A DNA stretch of 64,000 nucleotides from an uncultured Roseovarius sp. (GCA_951812895.1 OX638333.1:1478366-1542365), one strand, 5' to 3'. Numbered from the stretch's first letter, positions 16,638 to 28,048 are shown. The notes: generated by a model from the letters alone, not told the origin. Numbers and translations: made by a program.

Positions 16638-17723
16638 ATGAAAAATCTGTTTCTGACCACAGCTGCCGCTGTAGCATTTGGCGCGCTTGCTGCCTCAGCC
16701 GAGGAAGTACGCGTTTACAACTGGTCCGATTACATCGACGAAGATCTGCTGGAAAAATTCGAGACCGAAACCGGAATCGACCTGATCTACGACGTTTTTG
16801 ACAGCAACGAAGTACTGGAAACCAAGATGCTGGCCGGTGGGTCAGGTTACGACGTTGTTGTGCCATCAGGCACGTTCCTGCAGCGCCAGATCACAGCAGG
16901 TGCGTTTCAGGAGCTGGATAAATCCAAGCTGAGTAACATCGGCAACATGTGGGATGTTATTGAAGAACTCACCGCCCAATACGACCCAGACAACGCATAT
17001 TCAATCAACTACATGTGGGGCACCACTGGACTCGGGGTTAACGTCGGAAAGGTCAGAGAGGCCCTTGGTGATGACGTGGCGCTGGACAGCATGGAACTGA
17101 TCCTCAATCCCGCAAATATGGAAAAGCTGGCAGAATGTGGGGTGTATTTCCTTGACGCGCCGACAGAGATTGTCGCGATTGTTCTGCAATACCTCGGCGA
17201 AGACCCCGACAGTAAAGACCCTGAGGTGATCGCCAAGACCGAAGAAGTTCTGATGGCGGTGCGCCCATACATCAAGAAATTCCACAGCTCAGAATATATT
17301 AACGCGCTTGCCAACGGCGACATTTGTGCAGCTATTGGCTGGTCAGGTGACGTGCTGCAGGCCCGCGACCGTGCCTACGAAGCCGATAACGGTGTTGAAA
17401 TTGCGTATAACGCTTTTGCCGAAGGATCGGCCATGTGGTTCGACCAAATGGCAATCCCTGCCGACGCCCCGAACCCGGATGGAGCGCACAAGTTCCTGAA
17501 CTTCATCATGGACCCACAGAACATGGCCGATGCATCGAACTACGTTTACTTTGCCAATGGCAACGAAGCGTCGCAGCCGTTGCTAGAGGATGATGTGATC
17601 AGCGATCCGGCGATCTATCCAACCGAAGAAACGGTTAAGAACCTTTACACCACCACGCCCTATTCGGCGAAAGTACAGCGCGTCGTGACGCGTCTGTGGA
17701 CCAAGGTTAAATCGGGCACTTAA
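16638..17723 (+). CDS. potF: Putrescine-type ABC binding protein, PotF-like
   Basis: This 361-aa protein starts at the ATG at 16638, with GGGAGA ahead and a signal peptide MKNLFLTTAAAVAFGALAASA directly after it; the frame upstream has no ribosome site. Mature segments EEVRVYNWSDYIDEDLLEKFE, YDVFDSNEVLETKMLAGGSGYDVVVPSG and YMWGTTGLGVNVGKV are hallmarks of PotF/SpuD-type proteins. It captures putrescine or a close relative in the periplasm. A strong stem-loop follows, then the ATPase gene. Confidence 0.9.
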   Translation: MKNLFLTTAAAVAFGALAASAEEVRVYNWSDYIDEDLLEKFETETGIDLIYDVFDSNEVLETKMLAGGSGYDVVVPSGTFLQRQITAGAFQELDKSKLSNIGNMWDVIEELTAQYDPDNAYSINYMWGTTGLGVNVGKVREALGDDVALDSMELILNPANMEKLAECGVYFLDAPTEIVAIVLQYLGEDPDSKDPEVIAKTEEVLMAVRPYIKKFHSSEYINALANGDICAAIGWSGDVLQARDRAYEADNGVEIAYNAFAEGSAMWFDQMAIPADAPNPDGAHKFLNFIMDPQNMADASNYVYFANGNEASQPLLEDDVISDPAIYPTEETVKNLYTTTPYSAKVQRVVTRLWTKVKSGT

Positions 17724-17740
17724 CGCACGATTAATACGAA

Positions 17741-17767
17741 GGCCTGCGCGGGAAATCCGCGCGGGCC
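17741..17767 (+). other. Stem-loop between potF and the ATPase gene
   Basis: GGCCTGCGCGG (17741-17751) and CCGCGCGGGCC (17757-17767) pair over 11 positions with one G-U, around a GAAAT loop. No U-run follows. It matches in position the stem after the other binding-protein gene at 10511, and probably stabilises the potF message or reduces read-through. Confidence 0.6.
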
Positions 17768-17801
17768 AACTGACAATGTAACCTAAAGACAGGGGCAGCT
17801 G

Positions 17802-18928
17802 ATGGGTGAAAAGGTATTTGAGCCGTGGAACGATCCGAGTGCCACGCCGTTGATCCAATTCAAAAACGTCACCAAGCGCTTTGGCGAATTTGTCGCAATC
17901 GATAATCAATCATTTGACATTTACGAACAGGAATTCTTTGCCCTGCTCGGACCGTCCGGCTGTGGCAAAACCACGATGATGCGCATGCTGGCCGGGTTTG
18001 AAACTCCAACCGAGGGCACGATCCTGCTGGGTGGAGAGGACATTGCCCCGATCCCGCCAAACAAGCGCGCGGTCAACATGATGTTTCAGTCTTATGCACT
18101 GTTCCCGCATCTGTCTATTTGGGAAAATATTGCCTTTGGTCTGAGGCGGGACAAAATGCCCAAAGATCAAATCGACGCGCGCGTCGAAGAAATGCTCAAA
18201 CTGACGCGGCTGGCACAGTTTGCAAAACGTAAGCCACACCAGATTTCCGGCGGTCAACGTCAAGACGTGTGGCGCTTGCGCGCTCTTTGGCCAAGGCGCC
18301 AAAACTGCTGTTGCTGGACGAACCGCTTGGTGCGCTGGACGCCAAGCTACGCCAGGATACACAGTTTGAACTGATGGATATTCAGGAGAAAACCGGAACA
18401 ACCTTTGTCATTGTGACCCACGATCAGGAAGAAGCGATGACCGTGGCCAGCCGCGTGGCTGTTATGGATCATGGCAAGATCATTCAGGCCGATACACCCG
18501 CCCGCATCTACGAGATGCCCGGTTCAGTCTATGTGGCTGACTTCATCGGTGACGTGACCATCATCGAGGGCAAGGCAACACCAAAAGATGATGGTTATGA
18601 CATCGCATTTGCCGAAGGACAGCCGGATCTGCATGCCAAAACAGAGCGTCAATTCGGCAAGGGCGATACCTGCCATTTGGCAATCCGGCCGGAAAAAGTG
18701 GCAATTTCAAATGAGCGCCCAGACGGTGTTGCGAATGCAATTCGCGGAACAATTCTGGATATCGCTTATCTGGGCAACCTGTCGACATATCATGTAGCGC
18801 TGCCCAATGGTCAGGTTGTAAAATCCCAGACTGCCAATACACGGCGCCTGTCAAACCGGCCCTTTACCTGGGAGGACGAGGTGTGGCTGAGTTGGTCTGA
18901 CACTGCCGGCGTCCTGCTGGAGGGTTAG
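17802..18928 (+). pseudogene. potG: PotG-like ABC ATPase with a 2-nt frameshift
   Basis: The first frame gives the N-terminal half (Walker A GPSGCGKT at 50-57, Q-loop MMFQSYALF) up to HQISGGQRQ, then turns into unrelated residues and stops at 18374. The rest is intact two frames over: [37 protein letters not shown] and a TOBE domain to 18928. Removing the two bases GA at 18264-18265 restores the exact signature SGGQRQRVALAR, so a 2-nt insertion is the simplest cause. Downstream permease genes are intact. It is either a recent inactivation or a sequencing error; no slippery sequence supports programmed shifting. Confidence 0.88.
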
Positions 18929-18931
18929 GAC

Positions 18932-19822
18932 ATGCGCCGCAAGGTACTCATCCTCGTTCCCTATCTTTGGCTACTGGCCCTGTTTCTGATCCCTTTTGCG
19001 ATCGTTTTCAAAATCAGCCTGAGTGATACCGAACTCGCGATACCGCCCTATACGCCTACGTTGGATCTGTCCGATGGTTGGAATGGGTTTAAGGAATTCC
19101 TGTCTGAACTCGATTTTGAGAATTTCGAATTTCTAACCACAGATGATCTGTATTGGAAGGCCTATCTTTCATCGCTTCAGATCGCCGTTATTTCAACTGT
19201 TCTGACTTTGTTTGTGGGCTATCCAATTGCCTATGGCATGGCTAACGCACCTGACCATTGGCGGCCTACTTTGTTGATGCTGGTGATCTTGCCATTCTGG
19301 ACCAGTTTTCTGATCCGGGTTTATTCATGGATGGGCATTCTTTCGACCGAGGGTTACCTGAACCAGCTATTGCTGAGTATCGGGGTCATCTCGGAACCGC
19401 TTACCATTCTGAACACAAATATCGCGGTCTATATCGGCATTGTTTACACCTATCTGCCCTTTATGATTCTACCGATTTATTCGGCGCTGGAACGGTTGGA
19501 TGGGTCTCTGTTAGAGGCCGCTGAAGATTTGGGATGCTCACGCGCATCCGCATTCTGGCTCGTCACCGTGCCGCTGAGCAAGAGCGGCATAATTGCAGGC
19601 TGCTTTCTGGTGTTCATCCCGGCGCTCGGCGAGTTCGTGATCCCGTCGCTGTTGGGTGGGTCCAAGACGTTGATGATCGGCAAGGTGTTGTTTGAGGAAT
19701 TCTTCAGCAACCGGGATTGGCCGGTGGCCAGCGCAGTGGCGGTTATCCTGCTGCTGATCCTGATCATCCCGATTATCCTGTTCCAACGCAACGAGCAAAA
19801 GCAGAGGGAGGCCGAAGGATGA
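18932..19822 (+). CDS. potH: ABC transporter permease, PotH-like
   Basis: This 296-aa inner membrane protein has a first helix from RKVLILVPYLWLLALFLIPF, a short periplasmic loop (TDDLYWKAYLSSL), then helices with the EAA motif LLEAAEDLGCSRASAFWLVTVPLSKSG. It matches PotH of putrescine importers. A GGAGGG ribosome site overlaps the end of the ATPase gene, and its stop overlaps the next permease in an ATGA. Confidence 0.88.
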   Translation: MRRKVLILVPYLWLLALFLIPFAIVFKISLSDTELAIPPYTPTLDLSDGWNGFKEFLSELDFENFEFLTTDDLYWKAYLSSLQIAVISTVLTLFVGYPIAYGMANAPDHWRPTLLMLVILPFWTSFLIRVYSWMGILSTEGYLNQLLLSIGVISEPLTILNTNIAVYIGIVYTYLPFMILPIYSALERLDGSLLEAAEDLGCSRASAFWLVTVPLSKSGIIAGCFLVFIPALGEFVIPSLLGGSKTLMIGKVLFEEFFSNRDWPVASAVAVILLLILIIPIILFQRNEQKQREAEG

Positions 19823-20634
19823 GACGCCTAACCTGGTTCAATACCACCTCTCTTACGCTGGGATTTGCCTTTCTTTACCTGCCTATGATCATCTTGGTGA
19901 TCTACAGCTTCAACGCCTCGAAACTGGTGACTGTTTGGGCGGGCTTTTCAACCAAATGGTACGTCGAGCTGTTCCAAAACGAGGCATTTCTGGGCGCAGC
20001 CTGGGTCACACTCCGCGTCGCGGTTATCAGCTCGACCTTCGCAACCATTCTGGGGACGATGGCGGCCTATGTTTTGGTCCGTGCGGGGCGTTTTCCAGGT
20101 AGAACGTTGTTCTCTGGGATGATCTATGCGCCACTTGTTATGCCCGAGGTGATCACGGGCCTGTCGTTGCTATTGTTGTTCATCGGTATTGGACTGGATC
20201 GTGGTGTTCTGACTATTGTTCTGGCGCACACAACCTTTTCGATGTGCTTTGTCTCTGTTGTGGTTTCATCGCGGCTGGTGAGCTTTGATCAGTCTCTGGA
20301 AGAGGCCGCGCTTGATCTGGGATGCACCCCGATGGAGGCATTTCGCCTGGTCACCTTGCCGATCATCGCGCCGGCCGTGATCTCTGGTTGGCTCTTGGCC
20401 TTTACCCTTTCGCTGGATGATCTGGTGATTGCAAGCTTTACTGCTGGCCCGTCTGCGACGACCCTGCCAATGAAAATCTGGAGTTCTGTCCGTCTTGGCG
20501 TCAGTCCGCAGATCAACGCGTTGTCGACGATCATGATTGCGATTGTGACAATTGGTGTGATTAGTGCCTCGATTATTTCAAAGCGAGCAACCCTGCGCCA
20601 ACAGGCCGAAGAACGAGACGCCGAACGAACATGA
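19819..20634 (+). CDS. potI: ABC transporter permease, PotI-like
   Basis: This 271-aa permease starts at the ATG at 19819, within the ATGA overlap with PotH; the longer upstream frame is rejected. Seen: LTLGFAFLYLPMIILVIYSFNASK (PotI/PotC-type first helix), the EAA motif SLEEAALDLGCTPMEAFRLVTLPIIAP and FTLSLDDLVIASFTAGP. It pairs with PotH in the membrane channel. Its stop overlaps the flavoprotein gene by four bases. Confidence 0.88.
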   Translation: MRRLTWFNTTSLTLGFAFLYLPMIILVIYSFNASKLVTVWAGFSTKWYVELFQNEAFLGAAWVTLRVAVISSTFATILGTMAAYVLVRAGRFPGRTLFSGMIYAPLVMPEVITGLSLLLLFIGIGLDRGVLTIVLAHTTFSMCFVSVVVSSRLVSFDQSLEEAALDLGCTPMEAFRLVTLPIIAPAVISGWLLAFTLSLDDLVIASFTAGPSATTLPMKIWSSVRLGVSPQINALSTIMIAIVTIGVISASIISKRATLRQQAEERDAERT

Positions 20635-21956
20635 AACAAGTCTATCCCGGCCATGCCTATGGCGAGGGGCCACGTGCGCGGTGCTATTGGCCGGATACCG
20701 CCACGCCACCGGATTTACCCGTGGCCCGGGGAAACATTCGCGCCGACATCGCCATCATCGGGGCCGGATTTACCGGGCTTTCAGCAGCGCTCAAACTGGC
20801 CGAAGCTGGTGAAGATGTGGTTGTGCTGGATGCCCGCACGCCAGGTTGGGGCGCATCTGGTCGCAACGGAGGGTTCTGTTGTCTTGGCGGCTCTGCTGCG
20901 CCTGATCCGGTCCTGAAGAAGTTGTACGGAGAGCCGGCGCGCCGCGAGTTTCGTCAAACAGAGGTCGCAGCTGTCGAACACACGCGCGCTGTATTGGATC
21001 GGCACAACATCGACGTAGATGCCCATTCATCAGGCGAAACCCTGATGGCACATACGCCCGCCGCCTTTCGTGGGTTCGAGGCCTATGCGCGAAAGGTTGA
21101 GCACAATTATGGTGTTACGCCTGAAATCCTGCCGCAGGAAGAATTAGCTGCTAATGGAATGTGCGGGCCATTCTTTGGCGCAATTTCTACGCCTATCGGT
21201 GTTGCGCTGAATCCCATGAAGTATGCGCTTGGCCTTGCCAACGCCGCAAGCCATGCAGGATGCCGGATCTTCGCTAATTCACCCGTAATTGGTATCGAAA
21301 AGCAAAATGAATTTTCGGTCAAAACGGCCGAGGCGCAAATCACATGCAAGCGCCTAATCATCGCCACGAATGGTTATTCTTCTGATGATCTGCCCGACTG
21401 GATGCGCGCCCGTTATCTGCCAACCCAGTCCAACGTCATCGTTACCCGCGAACTGACAGACGAAGAGATATCTGCCCAAGGATGGTCAAGCCATCAGATG
21501 TGCTATGACGACCGTGTGTTGCTGCATTATTTTCGCCTGATGCCAAACAAACGTATGTTGTTCGGGATGCGCGGCGGTTTCTTCAGCTCTCCGGCGTCTG
21601 ACGACCGTATGCATCGCACCATCCGCACGCATTTCGAGCGCATGTTCCCATCCTGGGCCCATGTTGAGACGCCCTATAGCTGGAACGGGCTGCTAAGCAT
21701 TTCGTCTGACCTCACGCCATTCGCCGGGCCGATCCCTGAATTACCCGGCGCCTATACCGCAATTTCCTATCACGGAAACGGTGTGGCAATGGCCAGCTAT
21801 GCAGGCAGTCTCTTGGCCGATCTCGCACGAGACCGAAAGCCCGAAGCACTGTACCCGCAGATCATGCAAAAACCACCCCGGCGTTTCATTCTTGGCAGGT
21901 ATCGGCGGGCCACGCTTTGGCCGCTTTATATCTGGGCGGCGATTACGGGTGGTTAG
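20631..21956 (+). CDS. FAD-dependent amine oxidoreductase, gamma-glutamylputrescine oxidase-like
   Basis: This 441-aa DAO-family flavoprotein has a dinucleotide-binding motif IAIIGAGFTGLSAALKLAEAG near residue 40, GWGASGRNGGF typical of PuuB/OrdL-type oxidases, and a C-terminal FAD stretch (SYHGNGVAMASYAGSLLADL). Its ATG lies in an ATGA overlap with PotI, so import and oxidation are encoded together. It would oxidise gamma-glutamylputrescine or a related amine. No puuA-like gene is in the window, so the substrate is open. Confidence 0.85.
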   Translation: MKQVYPGHAYGEGPRARCYWPDTATPPDLPVARGNIRADIAIIGAGFTGLSAALKLAEAGEDVVVLDARTPGWGASGRNGGFCCLGGSAAPDPVLKKLYGEPARREFRQTEVAAVEHTRAVLDRHNIDVDAHSSGETLMAHTPAAFRGFEAYARKVEHNYGVTPEILPQEELAANGMCGPFFGAISTPIGVALNPMKYALGLANAASHAGCRIFANSPVIGIEKQNEFSVKTAEAQITCKRLIIATNGYSSDDLPDWMRARYLPTQSNVIVTRELTDEEISAQGWSSHQMCYDDRVLLHYFRLMPNKRMLFGMRGGFFSSPASDDRMHRTIRTHFERMFPSWAHVETPYSWNGLLSISSDLTPFAGPIPELPGAYTAISYHGNGVAMASYAGSLLADLARDRKPEALYPQIMQKPPRRFILGRYRRATLWPLYIWAAITGG

Positions 21957-22876
21957 CCATGTGGCGTGCGAATAGCGCGGGCCTGTCCACGCTTGAGGCC
22001 AAGATACCGTTCACGCAAAATGATAATTATACCGGCCAGAATTACCAGTGCCGCGCCGCTTAGCATAGTTGTGGTCGGCACTTCGTCGAAGATCAGATAT
22101 CCGATGATTAGTGCGAGTAACATCGATGCATAATCAAATGGTGCAACAACACTGGCATCCGCGAAGCGATACGCCGAAGTTAGAAATATCTGTGCCGTGC
22201 CACCAATCAGTCCGGCAAGGATCAACAGTACCAAATTGGGTAGGCTTGGCATGACCCAACCAAAGGGAAGCGTTAACAACGACAGAAGGGTTGAGGTCAG
22301 TGAAAAATAGAAAACAATCGCGCTAGTCGTCTCTATCTGGACAAGTTTTCGAATATAGATCTGCGCCAGCGCTGCACAGGTAGCACTCAGCAGTACCAGA
22401 ACCGCGCCAACGGCTTCTGCGGTTTGAACGGTGGGCCCGCTTAAAGTACTCAGCCTGGGGGACAGCACGATCAAAACGCCGATCAGGCCAAGCGCCACTG
22501 CGCCAATTCTATATACACCGACCTTTTCGTCCAGAAACATCGCTGCAAACACCACGGTCAGCAGCGGCGCGGCATATCCAAGTGCGGTAACCTCTGGCAA
22601 AGGCAACAGGCCAAGTCCGGCAAACCCCATGCCCATCGCTGCAGTGCCGACAACACCCCGCCAGAAATGCCCCATGGGCGAACGGGCCTTCAATCCGGTG
22701 CGCAAATCCCCGCGGCTCCACAACCAGATCAGAATGACGGGGATGGCCAGCGCAGAACGGAAAAACACCGCTTCACCAGTCGGGACTTCTTCAGATGCCG
22801 CCTTAATCATCGCCGACATCGCAATGAACAAGGTCACGGCACAAACTTTCAGGGCAATGCCCTTTAGCGGGTTCAT
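21953..22876 (-). CDS. EamA-family (DMT) transporter
   Basis: This 307-aa protein with about ten hydrophobic helices is made of two EamA repeats. The ATG at 22876 has a full AAGGAG site, which favours it over the ORF start 21 bases upstream. Seen: FIAMSAMIKAASEEVPTGEAVFFRS at the start of repeat 1 and AQIFLTSAYRFADASVVAPFDYASMLLALIIG in repeat 2, like RarD/YdcZ-type exporters. It likely exports a metabolite or amino acid. The 3' end overlaps by four bases that of the convergent oxidase gene. Confidence 0.85.
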   Translation of the reverse strand: MNPLKGIALKVCAVTLFIAMSAMIKAASEEVPTGEAVFFRSALAIPVILIWLWSRGDLRTGLKARSPMGHFWRGVVGTAAMGMGFAGLGLLPLPEVTALGYAAPLLTVVFAAMFLDEKVGVYRIGAVALGLIGVLIVLSPRLSTLSGPTVQTAEAVGAVLVLLSATCAALAQIYIRKLVQIETTSAIVFYFSLTSTLLSLLTLPFGWVMPSLPNLVLLILAGLIGGTAQIFLTSAYRFADASVVAPFDYASMLLALIIGYLIFDEVPTTTMLSGAALVILAGIIIILRERYLGLKRGQARAIRTPHG

Positions 22877-22947
22877 CTGGGTTCTCCTTGGAACCATGAG
22901 TGAACGAGCTGAAATAAAATTTCAATTGCCACTCTTGCATACCCGCC

Positions 22948-24471
22948 ATGTCCCTTGGCAAAAGACTGGCCATGTATCATGACAATCATCTTCTCTCCCG
23001 CCTGGCCGGAACTGCAATACCGTCAAAGGTTTTTGCCACCCGCCCCGGCCTTCCCGATGTCACCTATGCTGAGCTGTTTGAGGGGGCAGAGCGGTTTGCA
23101 GCAACGCTAACCGATGCAGGATTGCAACCCGGCGACCGGGTGGCGGCGCAGGTTGCAAAGTCAATTGAGGCCATTCAAATTTACCTCGGCACTGTGATGG
23201 CTGGCGGTGTCTTTCTGCCACTCAATACAGCTTACACCGGGTCTGAAGTTGCCTATTTCCTGTCTGATGCGACGCCGCGTGTTGTTGTTTGCGACCCCGG
23301 GAACCAGAATGAGATATCGCAACTAACCGATGATGCCGTGCTGTTCACCCTAGCCGCTGATGGAAGCGGAACACTGTCTGAGACCGCAGCGCAAAAGCCG
23401 GCGGGGTTCTCAGCAGTTGCCCGAGGCGCCGATGACCTTGCTGCGATCCTATATACTTCTGGCACCACAGGCAGGTCCAAGGGTGCAATGCTGAGCCATC
23501 AGAACCTGGCGTCCAATTCCGAGGTTTTGTGCGATTACTGGCAATTCACGGAACAAGACTTGTTGATACACGCCCTTCCGATCTTTCACACCCATGGTTT
23601 GTTTGTCGCAACAAATGTGGCACTGTTAGCCGGGGCATCGGTGCATTTCCTGCCAGGTTTCAATGCCGACGCAATCATCAATGCGATGCCAAATTCGACA
23701 GCAATGATGGGTGTTCCAACATTCTATACACGACTGTTGGATCATAGTGATTTAAACATTGAAACAGTCTCTAACATGCGGCTTTTCATCTCTGGATCTG
23801 CTCCGCTACTGGTGGAAACCCACGAAAGATGGAGCGACCGAACCGGTCACCGTATCCTGGAACGCTACGGGATGACCGAGACGAATATGAACACGTCAAA
23901 CCCCTATCGCGGGGACCGGCGAGCGGGGACTGTAGGTTTTCCCCTACCCGGAGTTGAACTACGCATAATGGCGGGTGAGCACGAAGTACCACAGGGAGAA
24001 GTTGGCGTGCTCGAGGTACGCGGACCCAATGTTTTTCAGGGATATTGGCAAATGCCCGAAAAAACCGCCGAAGAACTGCGCCCTGATGGATGGTTCATTA
24101 CAGGCGATCAAGGATTTGTTGATGCCGATGGCTATGTCACCATTGTTGGCCGGGAAAAGGACATGGTGATCACCGGCGGGTTCAATGTTTACCCCAAAGA
24201 AGTGGAAAGCCTGATCGACGACATCCCGGGTGTAAAGGAATCCGCAGTAATCGGAGTTCCGCATCCCGATTTTGGTGAAGCGGTGGTTGCCGTTGTTGTC
24301 CGCAATGATGAAAGTTTAACCGAGAGCAGCATTACTTCGGAACTTTCGGGCCAACTCGCACGATTCAAGCAACCAAAACAGACCCTATTCCTGCCTGATC
24401 TGCCACGAAACACGATGGGAAAAGTGCAGAAGAAAGCTTTGCGCACGTCTTACGCCGGGCTTTTTTCATAA
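22948..24471 (+). CDS. matB: Malonyl-CoA synthetase (acyl-activating enzyme)
   Basis: This is a 507-aa ANL-superfamily enzyme. Seen: AAQVAKSIEAIQIYLGTVMAGGVFLPLNTAYT, P-loop ILYTSGTTGRSKGAML, ALPIFHTHGLFVATNV, RLFISGSAPLL, ERYGMTETNMNTSNPY, ITGDQGFVD, the hinge GREKDMVITGGFNVYPKE and the C-terminal lysine region PRNTMGKVQKKAL. These agree closely with MatB of Rhodopseudomonas as recalled. It converts malonate, ATP and CoA to malonyl-CoA in the cytoplasm. The start could be the ATG at 22948 or 22972 (MYHDNHLL); neither has a clear ribosome site. Confidence 0.88.
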   Translation: MSLGKRLAMYHDNHLLSRLAGTAIPSKVFATRPGLPDVTYAELFEGAERFAATLTDAGLQPGDRVAAQVAKSIEAIQIYLGTVMAGGVFLPLNTAYTGSEVAYFLSDATPRVVVCDPGNQNEISQLTDDAVLFTLAADGSGTLSETAAQKPAGFSAVARGADDLAAILYTSGTTGRSKGAMLSHQNLASNSEVLCDYWQFTEQDLLIHALPIFHTHGLFVATNVALLAGASVHFLPGFNADAIINAMPNSTAMMGVPTFYTRLLDHSDLNIETVSNMRLFISGSAPLLVETHERWSDRTGHRILERYGMTETNMNTSNPYRGDRRAGTVGFPLPGVELRIMAGEHEVPQGEVGVLEVRGPNVFQGYWQMPEKTAEELRPDGWFITGDQGFVDADGYVTIVGREKDMVITGGFNVYPKEVESLIDDIPGVKESAVIGVPHPDFGEAVVAVVVRNDESLTESSITSELSGQLARFKQPKQTLFLPDLPRNTMGKVQKKALRTSYAGLFS

Positions 24472-24502
24472 GCCAAAGATCTATTATGTTGCGGTGTCCC
24501 GC

Positions 24503-25167
24503 TCAAAATTCCCTGATCTTGTCAGCCGTGAGCGGACAGGAAAGGTAAACCCCGAATTCCTTGCCAATGTCAGCGCTGACCCGCGCGTGCACGGCACCTT
24601 GCCGATCAATAAACCGTTGCTCATCCTCAACCGGAAAAATCCCCTCGTGCCAGATACCTGCGTGGATATAGAGCCCCCGGCTGCCATCACACCAAAACGC
24701 AACCACCTTGCCGGGGGTAAGGTTGTCACCAGGCAATGCCACCGGCACGATGAATGGCTTTTTATCAAGCGGAAAGAACAACTGGCCACCATCCGGGTGA
24801 TAGTTCATGTGCCACAGCAAAACCTGATCACGAGGCGCTGTTTTCCTCTCAGTCTGGGCACTCTGAGGGTCCGCAGACCAGCCTAGGACATAGTGGCCTT
24901 TGACGGCCTCATTCTCTCCATACAGAACATCGCCCTGCCAGGTTCCTTTGAAGGTTCCCTCGACATAACCGCCTTCATCACCCGTTCCATCGTCAATCGG
25001 GCGCCAGCCCTGTTGCGGCCAGCGCGTGATTTCGATCTCAAACCCGTCAGCATCATCTACCAGGCACCCATAACCCTGAACTGAATGTTCAGTCGCACGT
25101 ATCAGGGGCACTTCGTGCCAAGGCAGCGACGGTTTGCTGCTTGCTTCAAAGATGTATTCCGGCGCGT

Positions 25168-25171
<4 letters not shown>
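24503..25171 (-). CDS. Ureidoglycolate lyase (AllA)-like cupin protein
   Basis: This 222-aa protein's C-terminal half resembles the AllA fold: WHMNYHPDGGQLFFPLDKKPFIVPVAL, then TPGKVVAFWCDGSRGLYIHAGIWHEGIFPV, parallel to the HPLGTQAF and VNYHRNVWHHPLF parts of AllA. The N-terminal 90 residues are longer than in AllA. I prefer the GTG at 25171, which forms a GTGA overlap with the stop of the HD-oxygenase gene, over a TTG at 25186. Position as third gene of a phosphonate-oxygenase operon makes true ureidoglycolate lyase activity doubtful. The substrate is unknown. Confidence 0.7.
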
Positions 25172-26960
<1,789 letters not shown>

Positions 26961-27034
26961 TCACAGTCTTATGCGACTCCCTACTATGTCTGAAAACGAC
27001 AAATTTGCGTCGTTTTCACCACTGTCGGATTATT

Positions 27035-28048
27035 TTACCGGGCCTCTGGATCCCAAAGCGGCTTGCCGCCGCTGATTTCCTGGCTTGGCGGCACGCCGAA
27101 GGATTTGCGATAGCAACGCGAAAAATGAGAAATGTTGGTAAAGCCACATAGAATGCTGATCTCGGTAATGCTTAGACCTGTTTGACGCAAAAGATCTCGC
27201 GCTTTTTCAAGGCGGATCGAGAGATAAAACTTGAAGGGGGATACCTTCAAATGCTTTGCAAATAGTCTTTCCAGCTGTCGGTTGGAAATGCCTACTGCAG
27301 CGGCCAGTTCCACTGGCCCCAATGGCTCTTCTACATTGGCGCGCATGATTTCGATTGTTTGGGCTAGCTTCTTGTGACGCACGCCAATGCGCCCTTGCGT
27401 TGCAATTCTTTGTGTCTGGCTTTGCGCGCGTGGGGCGGTGTAAACCATCTGTTCGGCCACCCAATCTGCCAGATTAGGCCCATAATCCTCTCCGATCTTG
27501 TGCAACATCAGATCCATGGATGACGCGCCGCCAGCGCAGGTGAACACCCTGCCATCCACTGAAAAGATGCTGTCTTGGACGGTCACATCGGGCAACATTT
27601 CAGCCAAAGCACTGTGATACTCCCAATGCGTGGTCACTCGTTTGCCACCAATCAGACCTGCCAACGCCAGCGTATATGTTCCGCTGGAAAGAGCACCAAA
27701 GGCGATCCCCTTGCGGGTTTCGCGGCGCAGCCAGCTCAGCACATCCTTTGTACTGCCTTCTGCTGCATTCTCACCTGCGCATACAACTAGCGTATCGTCG
27801 CGATGCAGCTCGATCAGACCATCGTCAACCTCAACTGTCACCCCATTCCAGGCAGGCGCTGGCTGCCCATCTGCGGACAGCAACAAGCACTTGTAAAAGG
27901 GGCCGCCGCTTGGCTTCCTATTGGCAAGCGTCAGGGCTTCTAATGCGCAGGTGAACCCCAACATGGAATATCCAGGGATAAGTAAAAACACATACCTTCG
28001 CGGCGACGTGTTTCCCTTTATCCCCGGATATCCAGCTGAGTTAGGCAC
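27035..28048 (-). CDS. AraC-family regulator with DJ-1/PfpI domain (GlxA/GbdR type)
   Basis: This 337-aa regulator has an N-terminal GATase1-like ligand domain (RRYVFLLIPGYSMLGFTCALEALTLAN, then GALSSGTYTLALAGLIGGKRVTTHWEY). A C-terminal AraC double helix-turn-helix follows (VELAAAVGISNRQLERLFAKHL, ITEISILCGFTNISHFSRCYRKSFGVPP). This is the layout of GbdR, the glycine betaine/dimethylglycine regulator of Pseudomonas. The GTG at 28048 has GGAG nine bases ahead and overlaps the dehydrogenase stop by eight bases; it is preferred over ATGs further in. It probably controls the flanking tmp and demethylation genes. Confidence 0.85.
   Translation of the reverse strand: MPNSAGYPGIKGNTSPRRYVFLLIPGYSMLGFTCALEALTLANRKPSGGPFYKCLLLSADGQPAPAWNGVTVEVDDGLIELHRDDTLVVCAGENAAEGSTKDVLSWLRRETRKGIAFGALSSGTYTLALAGLIGGKRVTTHWEYHSALAEMLPDVTVQDSIFSVDGRVFTCAGGASSMDLMLHKIGEDYGPNLADWVAEQMVYTAPRAQSQTQRIATQGRIGVRHKKLAQTIEIMRANVEEPLGPVELAAAVGISNRQLERLFAKHLKVSPFKFYLSIRLEKARDLLRQTGLSITEISILCGFTNISHFSRCYRKSFGVPPSQEISGGKPLWDPEAR
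27966..28033. repeat. Imperfect inverted repeat at the start of the AraC-type gene
   Basis: Arms 27966-27993 and 28006-28033 match at 21 of 28 positions with a 12-base loop. It lies in codons 6-28 of the regulator gene, just after its start, and could fold in the mRNA. No function is shown. Confidence 0.4.

Noticed and set aside
18240-18380. Programmed ribosomal frameshifting in potG
   Set aside because: No slippery heptamer or stimulatory structure is visible at CAAGACG, and ABC ATPases are not known to need it; an insertion or sequencing error is simpler.
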